Assembly: GCA_031288815.1 (NCBI GenBank)
Contig: JAITQR010000106.1
Coordinates: 1-17,152 of the forward strand
Length of the DNA: 17,152 bases
Reading direction: 5' to 3'
From: Treponema sp.
Lineage (GTDB): Bacteria > Spirochaetota > Spirochaetia > Treponematales > Breznakiellaceae
Position 1 is the first letter of the stretch. Every line of letters begins with the position of its first letter. Position numbers and translations under genes: made by a program. The notes under the pieces are model-generated. The model worked only from the letters and a program-made list of their open reading frames with translations. It was not told where the DNA came from and ran no database searches. Shown here one piece after another: positions 1 to 7,482 of the stretch.

Positions 1-720
1 AACACCAGGGCCTACGAGGCGGTTTTCAAATACCAGCATATCTGGTCGGGTTACCGGAACACCCTGCTGTATACCTGCGCGGGGACCGCCATAAACCTTT
101 TCATGACCGTTGCCGGCGCCTACCCCCTTTCCCGGAGACAGTTTTTCGGCCGGGGGGCCTTTACCTTCTTTATCGCGGTGACCATGTTCTTTTCCGGCGG
201 GCTTATCCCGACTTACCTCATTATGCGGAGCTACCGGCTCCTCAACACCTTCTGGGTCATGGTTATCCCCGGGGCTATCAGTACCTGGAATATGATCATC
301 ATGCGGACCTTCTTCCAGAATATCCCCGTGGAACTGGAAGAGGCGGCGGTGATAGACGGCTGTACCGATATCGGGGTACTCGTCAGGGTGATCCTTCCCC
401 TTTCCACCGCTTCCCTCATGACCATCGGCATGTTCTACGCCGTGGGCCACTGGAATTCCTGGTTCAGCGCCTTCATCTATTTGCGGGATCAGTCCCGGTA
501 TCCCCTCCAGCTCTGGCTGCGGCTCATCGTCCTGCAAAACCAGATAAACGACATCGCCCTGCTGCAGCCCGGGGCGGTAGACGTAACATCAGAAAATCTC
601 ATCTCCGACACCATCAAGTACGCGGTAATCATTGTGGCCGCCGCCCCCATCCTCTGCGTGTACCCTTTTATTCAGAAATACTTTGTTAAAGGCGTTATGG
701 TGGGGTCGATTAAGGGATAG
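1..720 (+). CDS. LplC-like carbohydrate ABC transporter permease (5' truncated)
   Basis: Inner-membrane subunit of a type I (CUT1-like) sugar ABC importer. The frame is open from base 1, so the true start lies left of the window. 239 residues are visible, and the family is usually about 290-300, so roughly 50-60 N-terminal residues are missing. Several hydrophobic membrane segments can be read. The cytoplasmic EAA loop that docks the ATPase is at 340-400: EAA, then the G of DGC, then ILPLS. The last residues, KGVMVGSIKG, are typical of LplC/YtcP-type permeases (COG0395). The lipoprotein binding-protein gene follows 38 bases later, as in lplABC clusters, and the lyases further downstream point to plant-wall oligosaccharides as cargo. 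No ATPase gene is visible here; such systems often share one encoded elsewhere. The family is clear; the substrate is inferred. Confidence 0.9.
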   Translation, partial: NTRAYEAVFKYQHIWSGYRNTLLYTCAGTAINLFMTVAGAYPLSRRQFFGRGAFTFFIAVTMFFSGGLIPTYLIMRSYRLLNTFWVMVIPGAISTWNMIIMRTFFQNIPVELEEAAVIDGCTDIGVLVRVILPLSTASLMTIGMFYAVGHWNSWFSAFIYLRDQSRYPLQLWLRLIVLQNQINDIALLQPGAVDVTSENLISDTIKYAVIIVAAAPILCVYPFIQKYFVKGVMVGSIKG

Positions 721-749
721 TCAAATACCTGGCAACAGGATTGAATTTT

Positions 750-755
750 GGAGGA
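750..755 (+). promoter_or_regulatory. ribosome binding site of the LplA-like gene
   Basis: GGAGGA lies three bases before the ATG at 759. It favours that start over the in-frame TTG at 741, because an upstream start would bury the site inside the coding region and put six residues in front of a normal signal peptide. Confidence 0.65.
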
Positions 756-758
756 AAT

Positions 759-2330
759 ATGAAAACACGAGGAAAACTGTGCTTTGCCGGTTTGACAGTT
801 CTGCTTGTCTTGCTGCAGGTATCCTGCGGCGGCAAGTCCGGGGGAAGCGCCGGGCCCGCTTCTTCCGCGCTGATGGATCCCAAGACCCCGGTTACCATTA
901 CTTACTGGTATCCCCTCAACGCGGGAAGCAACACCGAGGCGGATCTCCACGGGCCGGGGATGGACAAGGTCTTCGAGGCCACCGGGGTAACGGTTCAATG
1001 GCAGGCCATTCCCGCCGCGGGTACCGTCGAGCAGTACAACCTTCTTATGGCTTCCGGGGATCTTCCCGACGTGGTGGCCTATAACATCAGGGGGCTCAAG
1101 GAATACAACCAGGCTTTCCTGGCGGTGGACGATCTTATCCTCAATAATCCCGGCCGCTACCCCAACCTGATCAAGTACGTCTTTAACGACGATTACCTGG
1201 ACGCCTACCTCAGAAACGACGACAACAAGCTGCGGATCATCCCCATGCTGGCTACCCGACGGATCGGGGACATCCTCATTCTCCGGCAGGATCTTCTCCA
1301 GAAGTACAACGGCGGCGTTTCCCCGGTTACCGTGGACGACTGGTACAAGCTCTTCACCGCGGCGAAGGCCGACGGCAAAACTCCCTGGATGACCCGGCAG
1401 CAGCGGGCGGGGATCCTTTACCGGCTTCTGGCGGGCTACATGGACTGCGTGATCGAGGATTACTTTGTGGAAGACGGGGTGGTCAAGTACGGCGTCCTGG
1501 ATCCCCGGCTGAAGGAAGGGGTTGAGATTGCCCGGAAGTGGTACGCCGAGGGGCTTATCGACCAGGAGTATCCCTCCACCGATTCTACCCGCTGGTGGGA
1601 GGCGGTTCTCCGGGGAGACGTGTTTGCCTTCCATGACAATATTCAGCGGATCGCCTCGGCCAACAACGATTATATCAACAACCAGAACAACGCGCCCTAC
1701 CGGGTAATGGGGGTGGGGCCCATCCAGAGCCCCCGGACCGGCGAGCGGCATACGGCGATCCACTATCCCCGGGTGCGGGACAAGAGCGCTTCCATCGCCC
1801 TTTCCGCCAAAAACCCGGAGCGGATCTTGGACTTTTTTGAATACTGCTTCACCGAGGAGGGTTTTATCCTCATGAACCTAGGGATCGAGGGCCAGTCGTT
1901 CAACTATGTTGACGGGGTTCCCTTCCTCGATCCGACCTATTCCACCAGGGTAACCAGGGGCGAGGTGCCTCCCATCGGTTCTACCATGGACATGGTAAAG
2001 AACCAGCGGGACGAGCTTTTCTTTGATTACAACGATCCCGAGCGGGAAGATCACCGCTTAACCCGGGAGGCCCGGGACCTTTATATGAACAACGATTTTA
2101 TCCAGGAAAACTGGATCCCCTCCCTGAGTTTTACCAACGAGGAACGGGCCGCCCTGGCGCCTCTCAACGCGGAACTCAATACCTACCGGGGAGAGATGCT
2201 GGATAAGTTTATCATGGGGGTGGAGCCCATGAGCAGTTGGGACAGCTTTGTGGCCCAGATCCAGAAGATGAACCTGGACACGGCACTGAAGATCCACCAG
2301 GACGCCCTGGACCGGATGTTCAAAAAGTAA
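759..2330 (+). CDS. LplA-like extracellular sugar-binding lipoprotein
   Basis: Binding protein that captures the sugar outside the membrane and delivers it to the LplB/LplC-type permeases. It has 523 residues, close to LplA of Bacillus (about 500). The N-terminus has a basic start (MKTRGK), a hydrophobic stretch and a lipobox LQVSC with the lipidated Cys at residue 23, then a flexible Gly/Ser linker. The mature part opens with VTITYWYPLNAG, then DKVFEATGVTVQW and LLMASGDLPDVVAY, the usual start of a family 1 solute-binding protein (COG1653). The C-terminal half is rich in Trp, Tyr and acidic residues, as expected for sugar stacking. It sits between the permease and the lyase genes in one operon. 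A hairpin just after the stop codon probably lets this gene be expressed more highly than the enzymes. The family is clear; rhamnogalacturonan or galacturonate oligosaccharides as ligand are inferred from neighbours. Confidence 0.88.
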   Translation: MKTRGKLCFAGLTVLLVLLQVSCGGKSGGSAGPASSALMDPKTPVTITYWYPLNAGSNTEADLHGPGMDKVFEATGVTVQWQAIPAAGTVEQYNLLMASGDLPDVVAYNIRGLKEYNQAFLAVDDLILNNPGRYPNLIKYVFNDDYLDAYLRNDDNKLRIIPMLATRRIGDILILRQDLLQKYNGGVSPVTVDDWYKLFTAAKADGKTPWMTRQQRAGILYRLLAGYMDCVIEDYFVEDGVVKYGVLDPRLKEGVEIARKWYAEGLIDQEYPSTDSTRWWEAVLRGDVFAFHDNIQRIASANNDYINNQNNAPYRVMGVGPIQSPRTGERHTAIHYPRVRDKSASIALSAKNPERILDFFEYCFTEEGFILMNLGIEGQSFNYVDGVPFLDPTYSTRVTRGEVPPIGSTMDMVKNQRDELFFDYNDPEREDHRLTREARDLYMNNDFIQENWIPSLSFTNEERAALAPLNAELNTYRGEMLDKFIMGVEPMSSWDSFVAQIQKMNLDTALKIHQDALDRMFKK

Positions 2331-2364
2331 AACAAAGATCCTTAAAATCCGAACAATTCGCGGT

Positions 2365-2395
2365 TCCCCGGAAATGTCTTCCGGGGATGATTTTT
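2365..2395 (+). terminator. terminator-like hairpin (probable partial terminator) after the binding-protein gene
   Basis: A perfect 9-bp stem, TCCCCGGAA (2365-2373) with TTCCGGGGA (2379-2387), encloses a 5-base loop and is followed by TGA and five T at 2391-2395. It lies in the 84-base gap between the binding-protein and first lyase-like genes and ends 19 bases before the next ATG. No new promoter is obvious after it, so a leaky terminator or an mRNA 3'-end stabiliser is more likely than a full stop. Confidence 0.6.
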
Positions 2396-2414
2396 GAAAA
2401 AAGGATTGCGCCCT

Positions 2415-3566
2415 ATGTATACCGTTGAAACATCAAAGCATTTTGAGAAGTACACTGACTTTTGTACCGGCGTGGATACCTGGGTTCTTAAAAACGAGAC
2501 CGCCCCTCTGCAAAAGCCCCTCTACTTTGTGAGCCGCCCCTGTTCAAAGGACGAACGATACTACTGGTTTGTCTGCGCCTTTCCCCCCGGCGGCCTTATG
2601 GAGGGGAGTTCCCAAACCATGGCCTGCCTGGATCTGGAAACCGACGAGATATACTACCATCCCGACGTACCCGCCGGCTCCCCGGCGGTCGATCCTGACA
2701 CCGGGGAACTTTACTTCTGTACCCCCAACCTGGTACTGAAAAAGGGGCCCCGGCCGGATTCGCCGGTGGAGAAAATCGCCCGGGTGCCGGAGAAATGGCG
2801 GGTTCTGCCCGGCCGGATAGCCACCCATCTGACTTTTTCCGCCGACAAAAAGGAACTTTGCTGCGATATTTCCAGCGGCAACGATACCTACATCACTTCC
2901 CTGGATATCCAAACCGGGGAATTCGAGCTTTGGACCACCCTTCACGGGGGCTGGAACCACGCCCAGTTCAACCCGGCGGACAAGGATCTTATCCTCTTTG
3001 CCATGGAATTTTGGCAGGATCTCAAGACCGGCGTCCGTAACCGCATTGGCGCCAACGAGAAGGGCCAGCTTACCCGGATCTGGACCATCCGCCGGGGGGA
3101 AGAGCCGGTAAACCACCTGCCGGTTTACAAAGAGGCGAGCCACGAATGGTGGAGCGCCGACGGGAAGAAGATATACTACTGTGACTGGCGCAAGGGGATC
3201 GGCATGATCGACTTCCACTCGGGTGAGCGGAAGCTGATCCACCCTACCGGCTACCGTCACGGCTACTCTTCCGCCGACGACAGGTACTTTGTGGCGGATA
3301 TTTTTAATTACAACGATCAGTGGCGCTGGTACCGGGGCTGCGCCACCACCGCCAACTTTTACAATGCCGAGACCCGCCGGCCGGTGGACATCGTTACCCG
3401 CAATCCCGCCCTGTACACGATTGAGGACCCCTGCGATTACCATATCGACGCCCATCCCCGGTTCGTGTTCAACGACAAATATGTGGCCTACTGCACGACC
3501 GTGTTTGGAAAACCTTCGGTGGGTTTCGCCAAAACCGCCCAGCTTGTTGAGTTCAGCTCGGACTGA
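2415..3566 (+). CDS. oligogalacturonate lyase-like protein, copy A (PL22-like beta-propeller)
   Basis: 383 residues, matching the roughly 388 of oligogalacturonate lyase (Ogl), a cytoplasmic beta-eliminating enzyme on short pectic oligomers. Start at ATG 2415: AAGGA lies nine bases upstream, and the downstream paralogue begins with the same residues, MYTVETSKHFEK. No signal peptide. Shared landmarks with Ogl are NHAQFNP around His182, SHEWWSADG with His243 (equivalent to the THEFW catalytic His), RHGYSSADD with His282 (equivalent to SHLMSNYDG), and YHIDAHPRF (342-350), which replaces the QVTHPHPSF metal loop, followed by a GKPSVGFAK end like GKPALYLAK of Ogl. By hand alignment from memory, metal ligands His282 and His347 are kept, one His becomes Asp345 and the Gln becomes Tyr342, with His343 nearby. 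The fold is confident. The exact substrate is open: it may be galacturonate-rhamnose units rather than plain oligogalacturonate. Confidence 0.78.
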   Translation: MYTVETSKHFEKYTDFCTGVDTWVLKNETAPLQKPLYFVSRPCSKDERYYWFVCAFPPGGLMEGSSQTMACLDLETDEIYYHPDVPAGSPAVDPDTGELYFCTPNLVLKKGPRPDSPVEKIARVPEKWRVLPGRIATHLTFSADKKELCCDISSGNDTYITSLDIQTGEFELWTTLHGGWNHAQFNPADKDLILFAMEFWQDLKTGVRNRIGANEKGQLTRIWTIRRGEEPVNHLPVYKEASHEWWSADGKKIYYCDWRKGIGMIDFHSGERKLIHPTGYRHGYSSADDRYFVADIFNYNDQWRWYRGCATTANFYNAETRRPVDIVTRNPALYTIEDPCDYHIDAHPRFVFNDKYVAYCTTVFGKPSVGFAKTAQLVEFSSD

Positions 3567-3590
3567 ACTTTGTTTAAATCAGGGAAAGAT

Positions 3591-4745
3591 ATGTATACCG
3601 TAGAAACATCAAAGCATTTTGAGAAATTCGCCGACCCTGTTACCGGGGTGGAAACCTGGGTGCTGAAAAACGAAACGGCGCCCATGCAGCAGTCTTTCTA
3701 CTTCGTTATCCCCTCTACCACCAAAGATTGCCGCTACCTCTGGTTCAACGTTATGTATCCCCCCGGGGGGCTCTGGGAGGGGAGCGCCAAATACGCCGCC
3801 TGCCTGGACTTCCAGACCGATGAAATTTACCTTCACCGGGATGTGCAGCTTAAAAACCGGGCCCTTTTGGACGAGGAGACGGGGGAGATCTTCTGGACTT
3901 CCGCTTCCAACGTTTACCGGAAGGGGCCCAAGCCGGAGAGCCCGGTGCGGTGGATAGCCAAGACCCCCGCGGAGATGCGGGTATTCCCGGGACGGGTAGC
4001 CAACCACATGACCTTTTCCCCCGACCGATCCCGGATCTGCTGCGACGTGGGATCGGGCAACAAAGTCTACCTCTGTTCCCTGGACATCAAGACCGGGCAA
4101 TTCGACTGCTGGATAGAACTCTACGGGGGCTGGAACCATGCCCAGTTCAACCCTGTTCACGACAACGTCATCCTCTACGCCATGGAATTCTGGAACGATA
4201 TTATCACCGGGGAACGGTATCGTATCGAGCGGGACGGCGACAACCAGCTTAAACGCCTGTGGACGATCCGGAAGGGGGAACAGCCGGTCTGCCATAAACC
4301 GGTCTTTGAGGAGGCAAGCCACGAATGGTGGAACGCCGGGGGAAACCGGATCTACTACTGCGACTGGAAGAAGGGGGTCTGTTACGTGGATTTCTTTACC
4401 GGTGAGCGGAAATGCGTGGTTCCCCTGCCCGCCCGCCATGCCCACGCCACGGCGGACGAATCCTTAATCTGCTACGACAATTTCCTCTACGACGAGGGGG
4501 GAACCAAATGGTACCGGGGCTGCGCTACCTCCGTCAGTTTTTATAACACCGGGACCGAGAAGGGAACGGATATCGTCACCCGGAATCCTCCCCTTTACAC
4601 AAAGGAGGAACCCTGCGTCTATCACATCGATCCCCATCCCCGGTTTGTCTTTAACGACGCCTACGTGCAGCACACGGTAACGGTTTTGGGGAAATGCAGC
4701 CTGGGATTCACCCGGACGGCGGATCTGGCCGCGATGACCAATTGA
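3591..4745 (+). CDS. oligogalacturonate lyase-like protein, copy B (PL22-like, tandem paralogue)
   Basis: 384 residues and roughly half identical to the protein encoded just upstream, so this is a tandem duplication that has since diverged. Start at ATG 3591, with AGGGA at 3581-3585 and 24 bases after the preceding stop. The landmarks are NHAQFNP (His183), SHEWWNAGG (His244), ARHAHATADE (His283) and YHIDPHPRF (His345, Asp347, His349). It therefore has the same variant metal loop as copy A, including Asp in place of one Ogl histidine. Differences between the copies lie in the N-terminal blades (TSASNVYRK against TPNLVLKK) and in a one-residue insertion before KWYRGCAT, which suggests altered substrate choice rather than simple dosage. 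No signal peptide, so cytoplasmic. The family is well supported; the specificity is unknown. Confidence 0.78.
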   Translation: MYTVETSKHFEKFADPVTGVETWVLKNETAPMQQSFYFVIPSTTKDCRYLWFNVMYPPGGLWEGSAKYAACLDFQTDEIYLHRDVQLKNRALLDEETGEIFWTSASNVYRKGPKPESPVRWIAKTPAEMRVFPGRVANHMTFSPDRSRICCDVGSGNKVYLCSLDIKTGQFDCWIELYGGWNHAQFNPVHDNVILYAMEFWNDIITGERYRIERDGDNQLKRLWTIRKGEQPVCHKPVFEEASHEWWNAGGNRIYYCDWKKGVCYVDFFTGERKCVVPLPARHAHATADESLICYDNFLYDEGGTKWYRGCATSVSFYNTGTEKGTDIVTRNPPLYTKEEPCVYHIDPHPRFVFNDAYVQHTVTVLGKCSLGFTRTADLAAMTN

Positions 4746-4747
4746 TT

Positions 4748-4784
4748 GAGGCTGTTCCAAAACTTCAGTTTTTGGGACAAGCTC
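4748..4784. repeat. intergenic imperfect palindrome before the PL26-like gene
   Basis: TGTTCCAAAA (4753-4762) pairs with TTTTGGGACA (4770-4779) over 10 bp with a single G-T wobble and a 7-base loop. GAG (4748-4750) and CTC (4782-4784) can extend it across an internal loop. It fills most of the 69-base gap upstream of the PL26-like start and has a base composition unlike the flanking coding DNA. It has no T-tract on its 3' side, so it is not a simple terminator. It may be a dispersed intergenic repeat or an mRNA processing stem; only its structure is seen here. Confidence 0.5.
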
Positions 4785-4804
4785 GATTACAACAAAACTA
4801 ATAC

Positions 4805-4809
4805 GAGGA
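4805..4809 (+). promoter_or_regulatory. ribosome binding site of the PL26-like gene
   Basis: GAGGA lies five bases before ATG 4815. It decides the start against the in-frame TTG at 4746, whose extra 23 codons would run through the palindrome and add residues that look unlike the family N-terminus. Confidence 0.65.
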
Positions 4810-4814
4810 AGCTT

Positions 4815-7409
4815 ATGCCCCTGAATGTACCCCTTAAATGGCTTGAACCGCTGGAAAGTGACCGTATCAACGTAACCTGGGGAGTACCCTGGAAGGAGGG
4901 GGAGCTTCCGGATGCGGATAAGCTTGCGCTCCATTCGGGGACGGGAAAACCCGTGCCCATGTCCTCCTGGGTAAGCGCCCGCTGGCCGGACAGATCGGTC
5001 AAGTGGACGGCCCACGCGGCGGTGCTGGACGGCCGGGAAACCTACGGTATCGCCGCGGGGACTCCCCCGGCCCCCGCCGGGATCGTTGCCGCCGAAGAAA
5101 CCGGGGAGGCCATTGCCGTAAGAACCGGCAAGCTTTCCTGCGTCATCCCCAAATCGGGTTCCCTTTTTATCAAGGATTTGAAACTGTCCGGCAGGGATAG
5201 GGGTATCGACGGAAGGCTTTTTTGCCGGATCTCCGCGGCCCCGGAACAGGACGGAGGAGGGGTAGAGACCCTTGTTATCGAATCCTGCTCCGTGGAAACC
5301 GTTTCCGCCGTGGTGGAACAGGCTTCCGCCGGCCGCCTCTGCGTGAAGGTGGAAGGGAAATTTTCCCTGGGAGCCACGGTTCCCTTCGGTTTCAGCGTCC
5401 GGCTTTACTTTTATTCCGGCAGCGGGGATATACGGCTGGTGCATACGGTACTCTGCGGCATCGATCAGAAGAAGCAGCGCCTTGCCGCCCTGGGGCTGGA
5501 TTTCTCCCTGCCCATGGACGGGGAACTTTACAACCGCCACGTCGCCTTTGGGGGAGATCGGGGGCTTTTTACCGAGGCGGCCCAGGTACTCCTCAGCATG
5601 AGGGGACAGGGGGATGTTTTCTACCGGAAACAGCATAACCTGGAAATCCAGAAGATGAGCGGTTTTGACGAGGCCAGCGAATGGTTTGCCAACACCTGCC
5701 ACAAGGCCGCGGTGTGGACGAATTTCAGGCTTACCCAGATCTGGGCCGACAGTTATCATATCAGTAAAAGTACCCATCCCGAATGCGGCAGGGTATGGGC
5801 GGTCTCGGGGAACCGGGCCGGGGGTATGGTATACGCCGCGAGCGAATGGGGCGGGGCGGCCTTTTCGGTACGGGACTTTTGGCAAAAATTTCCCCAGACC
5901 CTGGAAGCCGACGGCCTTGACCGGGACAGGGCCGCGCTGCGCCTCTGGCTCTGGTCGGACGAGGCAGGGCCCTACAACTTTGCCGCCTACGACACCAGGG
6001 GGCACGGGCTCGATTTCGCCTACGAAGGGGATACCCTGGACGGAAGCGATCCCCGGGGTATTTCAAACACCAGCGAAATAAACATCCGGCTTTACGATAC
6101 CCCTCCCTCAAAGGAAAGCCTGTGGAGCTTTGCCCGGGAGGCCCAGAAAAACGCCCTCCTGGTTTGCTCCCCCCGGCGCTACTATGAAACCAAGGCCCTG
6201 GGGCTTTGGCCCCTGCCGGATTATTCACATCCGGTAACGGCTAAAATTGAGGGGATCATCGGCGGCCTCTGCGACTTTTACCGGGGACAGATCGAGCGGC
6301 GCCGCTGGTACGGTTTCTGGAATTACGGGGACATCATGCACTCCTACGATCCGGTGCGCCACGCCTGGCGTTACGATTTCGGCGGCTGCGCCTGGCACAA
6401 CACCGAGCTGGCCCCCAATCTCTGGCTCTGGCACCAGTTCCTCCGGACCGGGGACGCGCAGGTGTTTGAATTTGCCCGGATCATGACACGGCATACCAGC
6501 GAGGTGGACTGTTACCACTTTGGCAAATGGGCGGGGCTGGGCTCCCGGCATAACGTGGTCCACTGGGGATGCAACGCCAAGGAAGCCCGGATCATGATGG
6601 CTTTTCTTCACCGCCCCTACTATTTCCTTACCGCCGACGAGCGGATCGGGGAAATCATGGATATGGTGAAAGATTCGGATCGTAGCGCCTACAACAAGGA
6701 CCCTATGGGCATATACTTCCAGGGCCAGCACCCCGGATACGCCCATGTCCGATCCGGCCCCGACTGGCTCGCCTTTGCCTCGAACTGGATGAGCCGGTAC
6801 GAGCGGTTTGGGGATGAGACTTACTGGCGGAAGCTTCTTACCGGCCTCAAAAGCCTTGAGGAGGACGAATTGGGACTCCTGGCCGGACCGACCTTCCTCT
6901 ACAATCCCGACGAGGGCAGGCTTATCCACTGGACGGACAGCAACTACCACTACCACATGGTGGTAGCCTTCGGCGGTTCCGAAGTGCTGCTGGAACTGCA
7001 GCGCTGGCTGGACAAAGACGACCGGCTCAAGCAAATGATCGCCGATTTCGGCAAGGGCTACGCCATGAGCGACGAGGAGATCCGTGTCTTCTCCAAGGGC
7101 CGGCTTCCGGACAAGCGCGAACTGAGCTGGAAGGTCTACGCCGCCCAGATGATCGCCTACGGGGCGCGTTACTACAGGGATCCTAAACTGGGAGCCGCCG
7201 CCTGGGGGCTTATCCTCGACACGGCAAGGGAATTCTGTCCCGCCGGCGTTCTTCAGCCGGCGGCGGTGGAAGCGCGGGACTACCCTGTTGAGGCGGAGGA
7301 GATCCCCGGGCTTTCCACCAACAACGCCGCCCAGTTAGCCCTGGCGTATTTCGCGGCCCGGGAGCTTATCCCCGAGTATACGCCGGAACGTTTCCGGCAG
7401 CTTGATTAG
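4815..7409 (+). CDS. YetA/PcRGLX-like exo-rhamnogalacturonan lyase family protein (PL26-like)
   Basis: 864 residues, near the roughly 857 of Bacillus YetA, whose gene also follows lplABC. The family includes fungal PcRGLX, a PL26 exo-lyase that removes unsaturated galacturonosyl-rhamnose units from rhamnogalacturonan I. The expected order is an N-terminal beta domain (about 1-230; begins PLKWLEPLESDRINVTWGVP and includes VSARWPDRSVKWTAHAAV), a second beta-sandwich (about 230-450), and an alpha/alpha toroid (about 470-864). The toroid contains the Trp/Tyr/His-rich stretch 498-531 (WYGFWNYGDIMHSYDP, then GGCAWHNTE), plus YHFGKWAGLGSRHNVVHWGC and HWTDSNYHYH, likely the active-site lining. There is no signal peptide, so it should act on imported oligomers in the cytoplasm. 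It is the last gene of the operon; the next gene converges on it 73 bases away, and no terminator hairpin is visible between them. Family confident; activity of this branch inferred. Confidence 0.82.
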   Translation: MPLNVPLKWLEPLESDRINVTWGVPWKEGELPDADKLALHSGTGKPVPMSSWVSARWPDRSVKWTAHAAVLDGRETYGIAAGTPPAPAGIVAAEETGEAIAVRTGKLSCVIPKSGSLFIKDLKLSGRDRGIDGRLFCRISAAPEQDGGGVETLVIESCSVETVSAVVEQASAGRLCVKVEGKFSLGATVPFGFSVRLYFYSGSGDIRLVHTVLCGIDQKKQRLAALGLDFSLPMDGELYNRHVAFGGDRGLFTEAAQVLLSMRGQGDVFYRKQHNLEIQKMSGFDEASEWFANTCHKAAVWTNFRLTQIWADSYHISKSTHPECGRVWAVSGNRAGGMVYAASEWGGAAFSVRDFWQKFPQTLEADGLDRDRAALRLWLWSDEAGPYNFAAYDTRGHGLDFAYEGDTLDGSDPRGISNTSEINIRLYDTPPSKESLWSFAREAQKNALLVCSPRRYYETKALGLWPLPDYSHPVTAKIEGIIGGLCDFYRGQIERRRWYGFWNYGDIMHSYDPVRHAWRYDFGGCAWHNTELAPNLWLWHQFLRTGDAQVFEFARIMTRHTSEVDCYHFGKWAGLGSRHNVVHWGCNAKEARIMMAFLHRPYYFLTADERIGEIMDMVKDSDRSAYNKDPMGIYFQGQHPGYAHVRSGPDWLAFASNWMSRYERFGDETYWRKLLTGLKSLEEDELGLLAGPTFLYNPDEGRLIHWTDSNYHYHMVVAFGGSEVLLELQRWLDKDDRLKQMIADFGKGYAMSDEEIRVFSKGRLPDKRELSWKVYAAQMIAYGARYYRDPKLGAAAWGLILDTAREFCPAGVLQPAAVEARDYPVEAEEIPGLSTNNAAQLALAYFAARELIPEYTPERFRQLD

Positions 7410-7482
7410 GGAAAAGGCAAAAGGCACGACCGGCAGAGGAACAGCGAACCGCCGCGGAGTACCAGAAATCCGAAGCGCCGAT

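Noticed and set aside
672..1763. Open frame of 363 codons on the - strand opposite the LplA-like gene
   Set aside because: The + strand encodes a lipoprotein with signal peptide and binding-protein motifs; the reverse frame has no family features.
2394..2414. Upstream TTG start adding seven residues to the first PL22-like protein
   Set aside because: ATG 2415 has a well-spaced AAGGA, and the paralogue starts at the same MYTVETSKHF residues.
4464..6005. Open frame of 513 codons on the - strand across the second PL22-like and the PL26-like genes
   Set aside because: Its residues are low-complexity (rich in Gly, Pro, Arg), it matches no family, and the opposite strand holds a clear gene. Long antisense frames are expected in GC-rich coding DNA.
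7410..7482. Possible shared terminator between the convergent PL26-like and M20 genes
   Set aside because: No stem of useful length followed by a T-tract was found on either strand in this 73-base gap.
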